NCBI RefSeq assembly: GCF_002892795.1
Contig: NZ_PJMC01000003.1
Coordinates: 1 to 64,000, forward strand
DNA from: Arthrobacter sp. AFG20
GTDB taxonomy: Bacteria > Actinomycetota > Actinomycetes > Actinomycetales > Micrococcaceae
Length of the DNA stretch: 64,000 nucleotides
Direction of reading: 5' to 3'
Below the pieces are notes generated by a model. The model made no database searches. It worked only from the letters and a program-made list of their open reading frames with translations, and had not been told where the DNA came from. Both the position numbers and the translations under genes were made by a program. This document shows, piece by piece, positions 48,282-57,038 of the stretch (position 1 is its first letter; the number at the start of each line of letters is the position of its first letter).

Positions 48282-49707
48282 TGAGGGGCCTTTCCTTCGG
48301 GTATTCGTAGAGGAGCGGGCGTTCGCGGAGCGCCAGTGCGGCTCCGAGCGTCACCGGGCCGAGGCGGCCGATGAACATCAGCAGGATCAGCACCACCTGC
48401 CCGGCCGGCGGCATGGCGGCCGTGATGCCGGTGGACAGCCCCACCGTGGCGAAGGCGGAGATCACCTCGAACAGAATCCGCTCCTGGCCGAAGTCGGTGA
48501 TGATCATGAGGAACATCGTGGAGCCGACCACCAGCGCGATGGCCAGCAGCACCACCGTGATGGCCTGCCGGTGCACGGCGCGGGACAGGCGCTTGCCGAA
48601 GATGTTCACGGCCGTGCCGCCCTGCAGTTCCGTCAGCAGGATGAAGAACAGCACGCCGAAGGTGGTGATTTTCAGGCCGCCCGCGGTGCCGGCCGGGCCG
48701 CCGCCGATGAACATCAGGATGTCCATGCCCAGCCAGGACGCCTCGTGCATCTGCCCGATGTCCACGCTGTTGAACCCGGCCGTGCGGGTAATGACGGACT
48801 GGAAAAACCCGGCCAGAATGCGCTCACCGGGGTTCAGCCGGCCGAGGGTGGCCGGGTTGGACCATTCGACGGCGGTGAAGAAGACGGTCCCGCTGACGAG
48901 GAGCACCCCCGTGCCCACCAGGACCAGCTTGGTGTTCATGCTCCAGTGGATGGGCCGCTGGTACTGCCGGCGCAGTTCGAACAGCACCGGGAAGCCGAGG
49001 CCTCCGATGATCACCGCGGCGGCGATGGGCAGGCAGATCCACGGATCCCCGGCGAAGCCGATGAGGTTGTCCGTATGCAGCGCGAATCCGGCGTTGTTAA
49101 ACGAGGACACCGAGTGGAAGACGCCGTGCCACAGCGCACGGCCGGGCTCGTAGCCGTAACCCGCGACGAGCCTCGCGGCCAGGACGCCCGCGAGCACGAT
49201 CTCCACGGTCAGGCTGATGGCCAGCACGCCGAGCAGCACACGGCGGACGTCGCCGAAGCCCGTGCTCTTGGTCTCCGCGGCCGCCGACAGCCGTGATCGC
49301 AGTCCCAGCCGGCGGGCCATGAGCACGCCCAGCAGGGTGCCGAAGGACATGACCCCGAATCCGCCGATCTGGATCAGCGCCATGATCACCACCTTGCCGA
49401 AGCCGCTCCAGTACACCGGCGTGTCGACGGTGATCAGCCCGGTGACGCACACGGACGACGTGGACGTGAACAGGGCGTCGAGGAAGGGTGCGCCCGCGGG
49501 GCCGTTCCGCGAGATGGGCAGCATGAGCAGGATCGTGCCGATGGCGACCGCACCGGCGAACCCGAGCACGATCACCTGGGCCGGGTGCTGCGGCGCGAAG
49601 ACGTTGAGGATGCGCGGGAAGACTTTGGAGCCGCCGGGCCACAGCCCGCTGAACCTGCGGTCCGTTCCGGCCGCAGGCGGGGCCTTCGGGGCAGGAACGT
49701 CGCGCAT
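48274..49707 (-). CDS. TrkH/KtrB potassium uptake membrane subunit
   Basis: A 477-residue integral membrane protein with four M1-P-M2 units. The selectivity-filter segments are visible: [41 protein letters not shown] and [11 protein letters not shown], each carrying the filter Gly. It conducts K+ into the cell with the TrkA-like subunit encoded downstream (8-bp overlap). The ATG at 49707 is used; a GTG at 49716 in the same frame is possible. It is divergent from the KimA-like importer region. Confidence 0.9.
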   Translation of the reverse strand: MRDVPAPKAPPAAGTDRRFSGLWPGGSKVFPRILNVFAPQHPAQVIVLGFAGAVAIGTILLMLPISRNGPAGAPFLDALFTSTSSVCVTGLITVDTPVYWSGFGKVVIMALIQIGGFGVMSFGTLLGVLMARRLGLRSRLSAAAETKSTGFGDVRRVLLGVLAISLTVEIVLAGVLAARLVAGYGYEPGRALWHGVFHSVSSFNNAGFALHTDNLIGFAGDPWICLPIAAAVIIGGLGFPVLFELRRQYQRPIHWSMNTKLVLVGTGVLLVSGTVFFTAVEWSNPATLGRLNPGERILAGFFQSVITRTAGFNSVDIGQMHEASWLGMDILMFIGGGPAGTAGGLKITTFGVLFFILLTELQGGTAVNIFGKRLSRAVHRQAITVVLLAIALVVGSTMFLMIITDFGQERILFEVISAFATVGLSTGITAAMPPAGQVVLILLMFIGRLGPVTLGAALALRERPLLYEYPKERPLIG

Positions 49708-49863
49708 ACGCGTCACGCTACCACCGCGGTGTCCCTGGGGCCGGTGTGAAGAAGGTGGCGTTAAGAAAGCGTTAAGATCGCAGGTTTTGGCGCGTTACGG
49801 TTTCCGGCCGGTGCTAGGCTCCCGTGGTCATCAGCAAACTGCCCATGTGAATCGAAGGACCCC

Positions 49864-49905
49864 GTGGCCACCTCAAGCACGCAAGGCCGTGTCCTGCCAT
49901 GCTGA
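49864..49905 (+). CDS. Possible 13-residue leader peptide
   Basis: The frame GTG...TGA reads [20 protein letters not shown] site lies about 9 nt upstream. Its stop overlaps the start of the 30-residue membrane peptide gene (ATG at 49899, TGA at 49903). That arrangement would give translational coupling. Short frames like this arise by chance, so the evidence is weak. Confidence 0.25.
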   Translation: MATSSTQGRVLPC

Positions 49906-49991
49906 CCCAAAGCGCCCCGTTGCTGTGGCTGATCCTCGGGATCGGCGCAACCGGCTACATGATCTACCGGCTCATCAGAGCAACGAAGTAG
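49899..49991 (+). CDS. Possible 30-residue single-span membrane peptide
   Basis: The frame reads [20 protein letters not shown] then [10 protein letters not shown]. It has one hydrophobic helix (about 7-22) and a basic C-terminal end, a topology shared with small transporter subunits such as KdpF. It lies between the K+ genes ktrB-like and kimA-like. No strong RBS precedes its ATG, but translation could be coupled to the preceding 13-codon frame. Expression is unproven. Confidence 0.4.
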   Translation: MLTQSAPLLWLILGIGATGYMIYRLIRATK

Positions 49992-50113
49992 CCCCCGCCG
50001 TCGGACACCGTCCCGCCGTCCGACGGCGGATTCCTCGAGCGCTTCCCGGCCGACCTCCCGCCGCTCTCCGGCGGCCCGAGAGCGAACGTTCCCAAAATCC
50101 AGAAAGACACTCC

Positions 50114-52096
50114 ATGACCGCACCAGCCCAATACTCCGTTCCGGCCAGCGTGCCCAACCCCGAGCGGGAGAACGGCCCCGGCGGCGCGTTCACACGCTGG
50201 CTGCTGGAGCACAAGGTGCACCAGCCGGTGGGGCCGGAATCCGCGGAGGGCACGGCGCACCAGCAGAGCTGGTGGAAGGTCATGTGCCTGACCGGAGTGG
50301 ACTACTTCTCCACGCTGTCCTACCTGCCGGGCATCGCCGCGCTCGCTGCGGGGGCACTGTCGCCGCTGGCCACGCTGCTGATCGTGGCCCTGACGCTGCT
50401 GGGCATGCTGCCGATGTACCGCCGGGTGGCGCACGAGAGCCCGCACGGGCAGGGATCCGTGGCCATGCTGGAAAACCTGCTGCCGTTCTGGCGCGGGAAG
50501 GTCTTCGTGCTGGTGCTGCTCGGGTTCGTAGCGACGTCGTGGATCATCACCATCACCCTGTCCGCCGCCGACGCCACCGTGCACATGCTGGAGAACCCGT
50601 ACCTGCCGCCGTTCCTGGAAGGCCAGGCGGTGCCCATCACGGTGGTGATGCTGCTGATCCTGGGCGGTGTGTTCCTGCTGGGCTTCTCCGAAGCTGTGGC
50701 CGTGGCCATTCCGCTGGTGGGCGTCTTTCTGCTGCTGAACGCCGTCATCATCGGCACCGGAATTTACGACGCCGTCACCCAGCCGGGTGCCGTCGCCGCC
50801 TGGATGGCTTCGCTCGCCTCCTTTGGCGGCGGCTTTGGGAACATCGCCGGTCCCGCGATCCTCGCGTTCCCGCTGCTGGTGCTGGGCCTCTCGGGCTTCG
50901 AAACCGGCGTCAGCATGATGCCCCTGGTGAAGGCATCCGGTGCATCCCCGGAGGATGTGCTGCGCAACCGGATCGGCAACACCCGCAAGCTCCTCACGAC
51001 GGCGGCCGTGGTGATGAGCGTCTACCTGATCGGCAGCAGCTTTGTAACCACCGTGCTGATCCCGGCCGAGGCGTTCCAGGAGGGCGGGCCGGCGAACGGC
51101 CGTGCGCTCGCGTACCTGGCACACGAACGGCTCGGCAACGGCTTCGGGTCCGTGTACGACGTCAGCAGCATCCTGATCCTGTGGTTCGCCGGCGCGTCCG
51201 CGATGGCCGGGCTGATCAACATCGTGCCCCGGTACCTTCCCTCCTACGGCATGGCGCCCGACTGGTCCCGTGCGGTGCGGCCCGTGGTCCTGGTGTACAC
51301 GGCCATCAGCATCCTCATCACCATCGGCTTCAAGGCCGACGTCAACGCCCAGGCAGGCGCGTACGCCACCGGTATCCTGTTCATGATGGTCTCCGGCGCG
51401 GTGGCCGTGAGCATCTCCGCCGCGCGCAAGAAGAAGCGCGGGGCCGCCGTCGGCTTCACCGTCCTGACTCTCGTGATGCTGTACGCCCTCGTGGAAAACG
51501 TGATCGAGAAGCCGGACGGACTGGCGATCTCCGGGTTCTTCATCCTGGGCATCGTGGTGGTGTCGCTGGTGTCCCGGGTCTCGCGGACCACCGAGCTGCG
51601 GGTGGACCGGATCGAGTTCGACGAGGCCGCGCGCCGCTTCGTGACGGACACGATCGACTACGACGGGCGGATCAACATCATCGCCAACCGCCCGCAGGCC
51701 AGGGACGCCAAGGAGTACGCGGAGAAGGAAGCCGCGCAGCGGGAGAACAACCCCGTTCCCGGCACGGCCGACGTGATGTTCCTGGAGATCGACGTCACGG
51801 ACCCGTCGGGCTTCAGCGACGTGCTCACGGTGCGGGGCGTGGAGGTTGCCGGGCACCGGGTCCTTCGTGCGAACAGCCCGGCCGCGCCCAACGCCATCGC
51901 GGCGATCCTGCTGGCCTTGCACGACGCCACCGGGGTGCGGCCGCACGCGTACTTCGAGTGGGCCGAGGGCAACCCGCTGGCCCACCTGATGCGCTACCTG
52001 CTCCTGGGCCGCGGCGACACCGCCCCCGTGGTCCGCGAGATCATCCGCGAAAACGAGCCCGACCCCGCCCGCCGCCCCGGCATCCACGTCGGCTAG
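50114..52096 (+). CDS. APC-superfamily K+ importer, KimA-like
   Basis: A 660-residue membrane protein with about 12 helices and a C-terminal cytoplasmic domain of roughly 150 residues. It has the KimA/YdaO-type opening [33 protein letters not shown] and the following [23 protein letters not shown]. KimA is a high-affinity K+/H+ symporter in Bacillus, regulated by c-di-AMP. The position next to Ktr/Trk genes supports a K+ role. The ATG at 50114 begins MTAPAQYSV; longer upstream frames are shadows. No ydaO-type riboswitch could be recognised in 49717-50113. Confidence 0.85.
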   Translation: MTAPAQYSVPASVPNPERENGPGGAFTRWLLEHKVHQPVGPESAEGTAHQQSWWKVMCLTGVDYFSTLSYLPGIAALAAGALSPLATLLIVALTLLGMLPMYRRVAHESPHGQGSVAMLENLLPFWRGKVFVLVLLGFVATSWIITITLSAADATVHMLENPYLPPFLEGQAVPITVVMLLILGGVFLLGFSEAVAVAIPLVGVFLLLNAVIIGTGIYDAVTQPGAVAAWMASLASFGGGFGNIAGPAILAFPLLVLGLSGFETGVSMMPLVKASGASPEDVLRNRIGNTRKLLTTAAVVMSVYLIGSSFVTTVLIPAEAFQEGGPANGRALAYLAHERLGNGFGSVYDVSSILILWFAGASAMAGLINIVPRYLPSYGMAPDWSRAVRPVVLVYTAISILITIGFKADVNAQAGAYATGILFMMVSGAVAVSISAARKKKRGAAVGFTVLTLVMLYALVENVIEKPDGLAISGFFILGIVVVSLVSRVSRTTELRVDRIEFDEAARRFVTDTIDYDGRINIIANRPQARDAKEYAEKEAAQRENNPVPGTADVMFLEIDVTDPSGFSDVLTVRGVEVAGHRVLRANSPAAPNAIAAILLALHDATGVRPHAYFEWAEGNPLAHLMRYLLLGRGDTAPVVREIIRENEPDPARRPGIHVG

Positions 52097-52111
52097 CCCG
52101 GCGCGGCTCCC

Positions 52112-52331
52112 GATCCCTTCCTCACCTTTCGTCGCCTTTCCCCCGACCCTTCCTCACGTCTCGTCGGTTGCGCCCTGACCCTTCCTCACCTCCCGTCGGT
52201 TGTGCCCTGTCGCTTCCTCACCGCTGTGGGATTTGGCGACGAAAGCTGAGGACGCGTTCGGCGAGAAGCGACGAAAGCTGAGGACGCGTCCGGCAAGAAG
52301 CGACGCAAGCTGAGGACGCGTTCCTACGGCG
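52112..52331. repeat. 32-bp repeats: four units then three inverted units
   Basis: CTTCCTCAC begins at 52117, 52149, 52181 and 52213 (reverse orientation, exact 32-bp steps). GCGAC begins at 52236, 52268 and 52300 (forward, exact 32-bp steps; core GCTGAGGACGCGT). The two sets point toward each other across about 15 bp. The last forward unit contains the stop codon of the convergent sortase gene (52324-52326); the first reverse unit begins about 20 bp after the stop of the KimA-like gene. Confidence 0.88.
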
Positions 52332-52989
52332 CAGGGGAGGCCGCGACCACCACGTTTTTGCCCCACGGGTCCTCCGTGTAGCAGCTGATCAGCACCACCC
52401 GGTTGGGCACGACGTCCCAGATGTCGCTGTCCTTGAGCGTGTTCTTGTCGTGCGTCGTCACTGAATCCACGACGTACTTCAGTGTGCCCGTCGCCGTGGT
52501 CACGGTGACCGCCTTGCCCACGAGGGACTTATTGCTGAGGTGGTTGAACGGGGCGTCCCTGCCGTCCCAGCTGTGCCCCACGATGTACGTCGTGTTAGTC
52601 GAACCGGTGCCGGGCACCCCGTAGCTGGTTAGCCAGTAGGCGTCGAGGGTCAGCGGCGGCACCAGCGACTCCGAAGCCATCTCGTCCGCGCTGGGCGTCA
52701 GCGGCAGGACCCGCACATTCAGATCGGCAGCCTCGATCGACACCGCCGTCGGGGCTGCGGCCAGCGGCCGCAGCGGCTTTCGGGCGGCGGGGGTGCTCGG
52801 GGAAACCGCCGCTGACGGAGCGGCGGAAGGCACGACGGCGGTGCGGGCGCCATCGTCCGGGGCCACAGCGTTCGACGGGGCCAGGAAGAGAGCGGCTGCC
52901 AAGCCCGCGGCGGCGACCGGGGGCACAGCAAACCAGCGCCAGCGGCTGGGCCGGCGCCGGTGCCGGCCGGACGTTTTTGGCGCTTCCAA
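52324..52989 (-). CDS. Class F-like sortase (second)
   Basis: A 221-residue membrane-anchored sortase with an N-terminal basic region and one helix (about 19-40), then a Pro/Ala/Ser linker. The catalytic domain starts near 85: His139 in YIVGHSW and Cys203 in VVLISCYTE. The segment after Cys ends GKNVVVAASPAP, with Lys but no Arg, so the usual catalytic Arg is not evident. It overlaps a 32-bp repeat at its 3' end. The secreted protein encoded just upstream (10-bp gap) ends in a hydrophobic tail and is the likely substrate. Confidence 0.8.
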   Translation of the reverse strand: MEAPKTSGRHRRRPSRWRWFAVPPVAAAGLAAALFLAPSNAVAPDDGARTAVVPSAAPSAAVSPSTPAARKPLRPLAAAPTAVSIEAADLNVRVLPLTPSADEMASESLVPPLTLDAYWLTSYGVPGTGSTNTTYIVGHSWDGRDAPFNHLSNKSLVGKAVTVTTATGTLKYVVDSVTTHDKNTLKDSDIWDVVPNRVVLISCYTEDPWGKNVVVAASPAP

Positions 52990-52998
52990 GTGACGGGC

Positions 52999-53943
52999 CT
53001 ACTTGGGGGTGCGCTCCATGCGGCGCATCCTCATCGCGACCGCTGTCGGGACAGCGATTCCCGCAGCCAGGAGCCCGGCGAGGAGCCCCAGTCCGGGGTC
53101 AACACCCGGCTCGGCTTCGACCGCTGTCTGTAAGTTGAGGCCCTTATTCGTTGCGACAGCGGCGGTGCCGCCCCCGGCGGGAGCCGCACTGACCGCACCG
53201 GCAACAACTGCCGGCATCGTGCTTCCCGGTGCATTGCCCGGTGTGTTTCCCGGTGCGCTGACCGGCGGAGCGACCGGCGGAACCACCGGGGGAGCGACCG
53301 GCGGCGTGACCACGGGATCAACGCCGGGGGAGTCCGGGTCGCAGGCCGTCAGGTACGCCTCGAAAAGGCCCATGAGGTTGGTGGCGGATGCTTCGTCGAG
53401 CGAGACGGCTGCCAGCAAGGCTTCGAAGTCGGCGACCGCAGCATCCAAGGCGTCCCGGGCCTGGATGAGCTCCGGTGCAACCAGGGCGGCGTTCAACTCC
53501 GACTCCCGCAGCTCCACAGCGTCTCTGGATACTCCACGAGCCTCATCTGCCGTTTCATAAGCGACCTGGGCGGCCTCGATTGCCTCCTGATCACCGGCAG
53601 CCTGGGCTTCCTCCAGTGCCTCTTCGGCGGCGTCCTTGGCGGCCTCGTCGGCTGCGAGCTGCGCCTCGGCCGCGGCCAGAGCAGCCTCAGCGTCGTCGAC
53701 AACCTGTTGGACGGGCATGTACGCAGCTTCGGCAGCCGCCGCCGCGTCGACTGCGGACTCGAGATCGGCAACGGTTGCCTGGGTGATGCCCGCGGCACCG
53801 AGTGCCGATTCATATTGGTTGAAGGCCTGCTGGCAGGCGGCGTTGCCGGGTGCCGCGGCGGCTGTCGGGGCTCCCAGAAAAAGGCCGCCGGCGAAAACTG
53901 CTGCCGACGAACCGGCAGCGACCCATTTAGATACAGCGGTCAT
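52999..53943 (-). CDS. Surface protein with coiled coil and C-terminal anchor
   Basis: A 314-residue exported protein. A signal peptide (GSSAAVFAGGLFLGAPTAAAAP) is followed by an Ala/Glu-rich coiled-coil region (about 40-190, with DEAAKDAAEEALEEAQAAGD). A Pro/Val repeat linker (about 200-225) and a C-terminal region LNLQTA, hydrophobic segment GLGLLAGLLAAGIAVPTAVAM and RMRRMER follow. LNLQTA followed by a membrane helix and Arg resembles a sortase-type sorting signal of the sort seen in Arthrobacter. The sortase gene follows by 9 bp in the same operon. The ATG at 53943 is preferred over one eight codons upstream. Confidence 0.78.
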   Translation of the reverse strand: MTAVSKWVAAGSSAAVFAGGLFLGAPTAAAAPGNAACQQAFNQYESALGAAGITQATVADLESAVDAAAAAEAAYMPVQQVVDDAEAALAAAEAQLAADEAAKDAAEEALEEAQAAGDQEAIEAAQVAYETADEARGVSRDAVELRESELNAALVAPELIQARDALDAAVADFEALLAAVSLDEASATNLMGLFEAYLTACDPDSPGVDPVVTPPVAPPVVPPVAPPVSAPGNTPGNAPGSTMPAVVAGAVSAAPAGGGTAAVATNKGLNLQTAVEAEPGVDPGLGLLAGLLAAGIAVPTAVAMRMRRMERTPK

Positions 53944-54189
53944 AGTGTGTGCGTCCCCCAAATACACGAAGCGGCCGCCGGGACGGCCCCGGCAGTTTCA
54001 GCACGCGGCAGAGCGGCTCAGGGCGGAGGCTCCGAAGAGTCCGGCAGGGCCGTGCAGGAGAGGCGCTCGTACTGCTGATCATCCGAAGTACGACGGCGAG
54101 ACCCCAGTTTCTGTCTGGATGCCGCCCGAAAGATCGCTGTGAGGCTAAAGTACAGAGCAATTTCGGTTGTGGCAAACATCACTGACTCA

Positions 54190-54441
54190 CTAGCGCGTGC
54201 GGCCGGTCCCCTCAGCTGCCGCCAACCGGATCACGTGCAGGGCCAGCGGGTCCAGGAGCTTCCGGGTGCCGGTCCTGGTCTCGAGGATCCAGAACATGCC
54301 GAGGACCGGCACGGTTTCCGTCACTTTTCCTTCGTAGTAAAGGCGGCCGTTGTAGCGGGCCTCCACCAGGTCGCCGGGAGAGAGGCTTCGGCAGTCGATG
54401 ATGCGCCCGGGTGATTTGTCGGTCGCGGCCGATTCAGCCAT
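54190..54441 (-). CDS. Small unknown protein, paralogue of the gene at 47181
   Basis: An 83-residue protein built on the same core as the 47181 product: SPGDLVEARYNGRLYYEGKV, then MFWILETRTGTRKLLDPLAL and VIRLAA. Pro- and Cys-containing residues precede it. The ATG at 54441 follows GGAG by about 9 nt; an alternative at 54519 would add 26 residues of low likelihood. The function is unknown. Two copies in 7 kb suggest a duplicated family. The 246 bp between it and the surface-protein start (53944-54189) hold no feature that I can identify. Confidence 0.62.
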   Translation of the reverse strand: MAESAATDKSPGRIIDCRSLSPGDLVEARYNGRLYYEGKVTETVPVLGMFWILETRTGTRKLLDPLALHVIRLAAAEGTGRTR

Positions 54442-54577
54442 GGCGGGCTCCGTCCTGGCGCAGTCAGCGCCCTGGTCCTGTTGCGCCACTGGCGCTCCTT
54501 CAGGATGGGGCCGCCACATTGCCGGACGGTTTCCACCGGGTGATTTCCGCGTGACCTGCTTTCACGTCGGCCGGTGG

Positions 54578-54662
54578 GCGACGGAGGTGAGGAAGGGTTT
54601 GGGTGTGGGCGGCGGGAGGTGAGGAAGGGTTTGGGTTTGGGCGACGGGAGGTGAGGAAGGGA
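54578..54662 (+). repeat. Three units of the 32-bp dispersed repeat
   Basis: Units begin at 54578 (GCGACGGAGGTGAGGAAGG), 54609 (GCGGCGGGAGGTGAGGAAG) and 54641 (GCGACGGGAGGTGAGGAAG). The steps are 31 and 32 bp. The last unit runs directly into the TTA that is the stop codon of glgX (54663-54665). Confidence 0.85.
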
Positions 54663-56825
54663 TTACGCGGGGCGGGGGGACTGCAGGCCGGGGGCAATGG
54701 AGAGGTTGGGTTCCGTCTGGGTCAGGTCGCGAGCGCGCAGGACTGCCATGGACTTGGCGGCCACCTTCAGCACCGAGCCAGCGCCGATCGGACCGCGCTC
54801 CACTCCGGTGCCGGCCGTGTTGATAACCATGTCCCAGGCTTCCGCAAACTCAACCGCCGGGAGCGTGAACTTGACGTCGTCGTCGTGCGCGTTGAAGTAC
54901 AGCAGGAAGTTCACGTCCGTGATCCGGCGGCCGCGGTCGTCCCGGCCCTGGATGCCGTCCCCGTTGAGGAACACGCCGATGGTCCGGCCGAAGCCGCGGC
55001 CCCAGTCCTCCGGAAGCATCTCCATGCCGTCCTCGTTCAGCCACACGATGTCCGGCAGTTTCTCGCCCTTGCCGCGCCGCACCGGTCGGCCGTCGAAGAA
55101 CGTGCTGCGCCGGAACGTGGGGTGCTGGGCGCGCAGCCGGTTCACGGCGGATGTGAAGTCCATGAGCGGCATGTCGACGGCGTCCCAGTCGACCCAGCTG
55201 AGCTTGGAATCCTGGCAGTAGACGTTGTTGTTGCCCTGCTGGGTGCGGCCCATCTCGTCGCCGTGCGCGATCATCGGCACGCCCTGCGACAGCAGCATGG
55301 TGGCGATGAAGTTCCGCTGCTGCCGGGCCCTGAGCGACAGCACGGTCGGATCCGTCGTCGGGCCCTCCACACCGCAGTTCCACGAGCGGTTGTGGGATTC
55401 GCCGTCGCGGTTGCCCTCGCCGTTGGCGTCATTGTGCTTCTCGTTGTACGAGACCAGGTCCCGGAGGGTGAAGCCGTCGTGCGCCGTGACGAAGTTGATG
55501 GACGCCACCGGCCGCCGCCCCGAGCGCTCGTACAGGTCCGCGGAGCCGGTCAGCCGCGACGCGAACTCGCCCAGCGTGGCCGGCTCCCCCCGCCAGAAGT
55601 CGCGCACGGTGTCGCGGTACTTGCCGTTCCACTCCGTCCACTGCGGCGGGAAGTTGCCCACCTGGTACCCGCCCGGGCCAACGTCCCACGGCTCCGCGAT
55701 CAGCTTCACCTGCGACACGATCGGGTCCTGCTGCACCAGTTCAAAGAACGTGGAGAGCCGGTCGACGTCGTAAAACTCCCTGGCCAAAGCGGCGGCGAGA
55801 TCGAAGCGGAACCCGTCCACGTGCATCTCGGTGACCCAGTACCGCAGCGAATCCATCAGCAGCTGCAGGGAGTGCGGCTGCCGCACGTTGAGGGTATTTC
55901 CGGTGCCCGTGTAGTCGACGTAGTACTGCTTGTCGTTGTCCACCAGACGGTAATACGCGGCGTTGTCGATCCCCCTGAAACTCAGGGTGGGGCCGAGGTG
56001 GTTCCCTTCCGCCGTGTGGTTATAGACGACGTCGAGAATCACCTCGATCCCCGCCCGGTGCAGCGAGCGGACCATCGACTTGAAGTCCTGGACCTGCTGG
56101 CCCATCTGGCCGATCGAGCTGTACGTGTTTTGCGGGGCGAAGAAGCCGATGGTGTTGTAGCCCCAGTAGTTGCCCAGGCCCTTCTCCTGCAGCGTGCCGT
56201 CATTGACGAACTGGTGCACCGGCATCAGTTCGATGGCCGTGATGCCCAGCCGCTGCAGGTGCGCAATGACGGCAGGATGGGCGACGCCGGCATAGGTGCC
56301 GCGCTGCTCTTTGGGCACCTCCGGATGCAGCTCGGTGAGACCCTTGACGTGCGCCTCGTAGATGACGGAGCGGTGGTAGGGGATCCGTGGCGGCCGGTCC
56401 CCGGCCCAGTCGAAGAACGGGTTGATGACCACGCCCAGCATGGTGTGCGGCGCCGAGTCCTGGTCATTGCGGGAGGATGGGTCGCCGTTGTGGGAGAACA
56501 TGGCCGGGTGCCAGTGCACCTGCCCGGCGACCGCCTTGGCATAGGGGTCCAAGAGCAGCTTGTTCGGGTTGCAGCGCTGGCCCCCGGCGGGGTCATAGGG
56601 CCCGTGGACCCGGTATCCGTACTTCTGCCCGGGCTGGATCTGGGGCAGGTAACAGTGCCACACATACCCGTCCGCTTCGAGCAGCTCGACGCGGGTTTCC
56701 GTGCCGTCGCCACCTATCAAACACAGCTCGACGGCGGTGGCCGCCTCGCTGAAGAGCGCGAAGTTTGTCCCCATCCCGTCAAAAGTGGCACCCAATGGAT
56801 ACGCGCTGCCCGGCCAGACTTCCAT
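54663..56825 (-). CDS. glgX: Glycogen debranching enzyme GlgX
   Basis: A 720-residue GH13 isoamylase-type enzyme that cleaves alpha-1,6 branches of limit dextrins during glycogen breakdown. The CBM48 domain occupies the first about 130 residues. GH13 regions are visible as DVVYNHTAEG (region I), GFRFDLAAAL with the nucleophile Asp (II), AEPWDVGPGG with the acid Glu (III) and FVTAHDGFTL (IV). Length and order match GlgX/TreX. The ATG at 56825 gives MEVWPGSAYPLGATFDGMG, the usual opening. The stop lies in a 32-bp repeat unit. The next gene upstream is divergent; the 213-bp gap holds nothing notable. Confidence 0.95.
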   Translation of the reverse strand: MEVWPGSAYPLGATFDGMGTNFALFSEAATAVELCLIGGDGTETRVELLEADGYVWHCYLPQIQPGQKYGYRVHGPYDPAGGQRCNPNKLLLDPYAKAVAGQVHWHPAMFSHNGDPSSRNDQDSAPHTMLGVVINPFFDWAGDRPPRIPYHRSVIYEAHVKGLTELHPEVPKEQRGTYAGVAHPAVIAHLQRLGITAIELMPVHQFVNDGTLQEKGLGNYWGYNTIGFFAPQNTYSSIGQMGQQVQDFKSMVRSLHRAGIEVILDVVYNHTAEGNHLGPTLSFRGIDNAAYYRLVDNDKQYYVDYTGTGNTLNVRQPHSLQLLMDSLRYWVTEMHVDGFRFDLAAALAREFYDVDRLSTFFELVQQDPIVSQVKLIAEPWDVGPGGYQVGNFPPQWTEWNGKYRDTVRDFWRGEPATLGEFASRLTGSADLYERSGRRPVASINFVTAHDGFTLRDLVSYNEKHNDANGEGNRDGESHNRSWNCGVEGPTTDPTVLSLRARQQRNFIATMLLSQGVPMIAHGDEMGRTQQGNNNVYCQDSKLSWVDWDAVDMPLMDFTSAVNRLRAQHPTFRRSTFFDGRPVRRGKGEKLPDIVWLNEDGMEMLPEDWGRGFGRTIGVFLNGDGIQGRDDRGRRITDVNFLLYFNAHDDDVKFTLPAVEFAEAWDMVINTAGTGVERGPIGAGSVLKVAAKSMAVLRARDLTQTEPNLSIAPGLQSPRPA

Positions 56826-57038
56826 GATCGCTCCTGCGGCTGTTCAGTTGTTTCGAACCATGCTTGATGTCCAGTTGGGGTCCGCGCGCCTCGCCCTGGT
56901 CCAAGGTTAAGCACACTTAGTACTTTCGCCAAGCTCGATTCAGGTCCCGGCGCCATGTAAATCAAATCGTTGTGATTCTGGCCTCGTGGAGCCCGGGTTT
57001 CGGTCGTGCCGGAACGGCCCCCGCCTACGATAAAGGGG

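Noticed and set aside
49717..50113. ydaO (c-di-AMP) riboswitch before the KimA-like gene
   Set aside because: The known conserved blocks could not be found by eye. A covariance search would settle it.
49217..50113. N-terminal extension of the KimA-like protein
   Set aside because: The upstream part is antisense to the TrkH gene, and the family-like sequence starts after the ATG at 50114.
49964..52087. Long minus-strand frame of 707 codons opposite the KimA-like gene
   Set aside because: It is the antisense shadow of a GC-rich gene. It is His/Gly/Arg-rich and has no family features or RBS.
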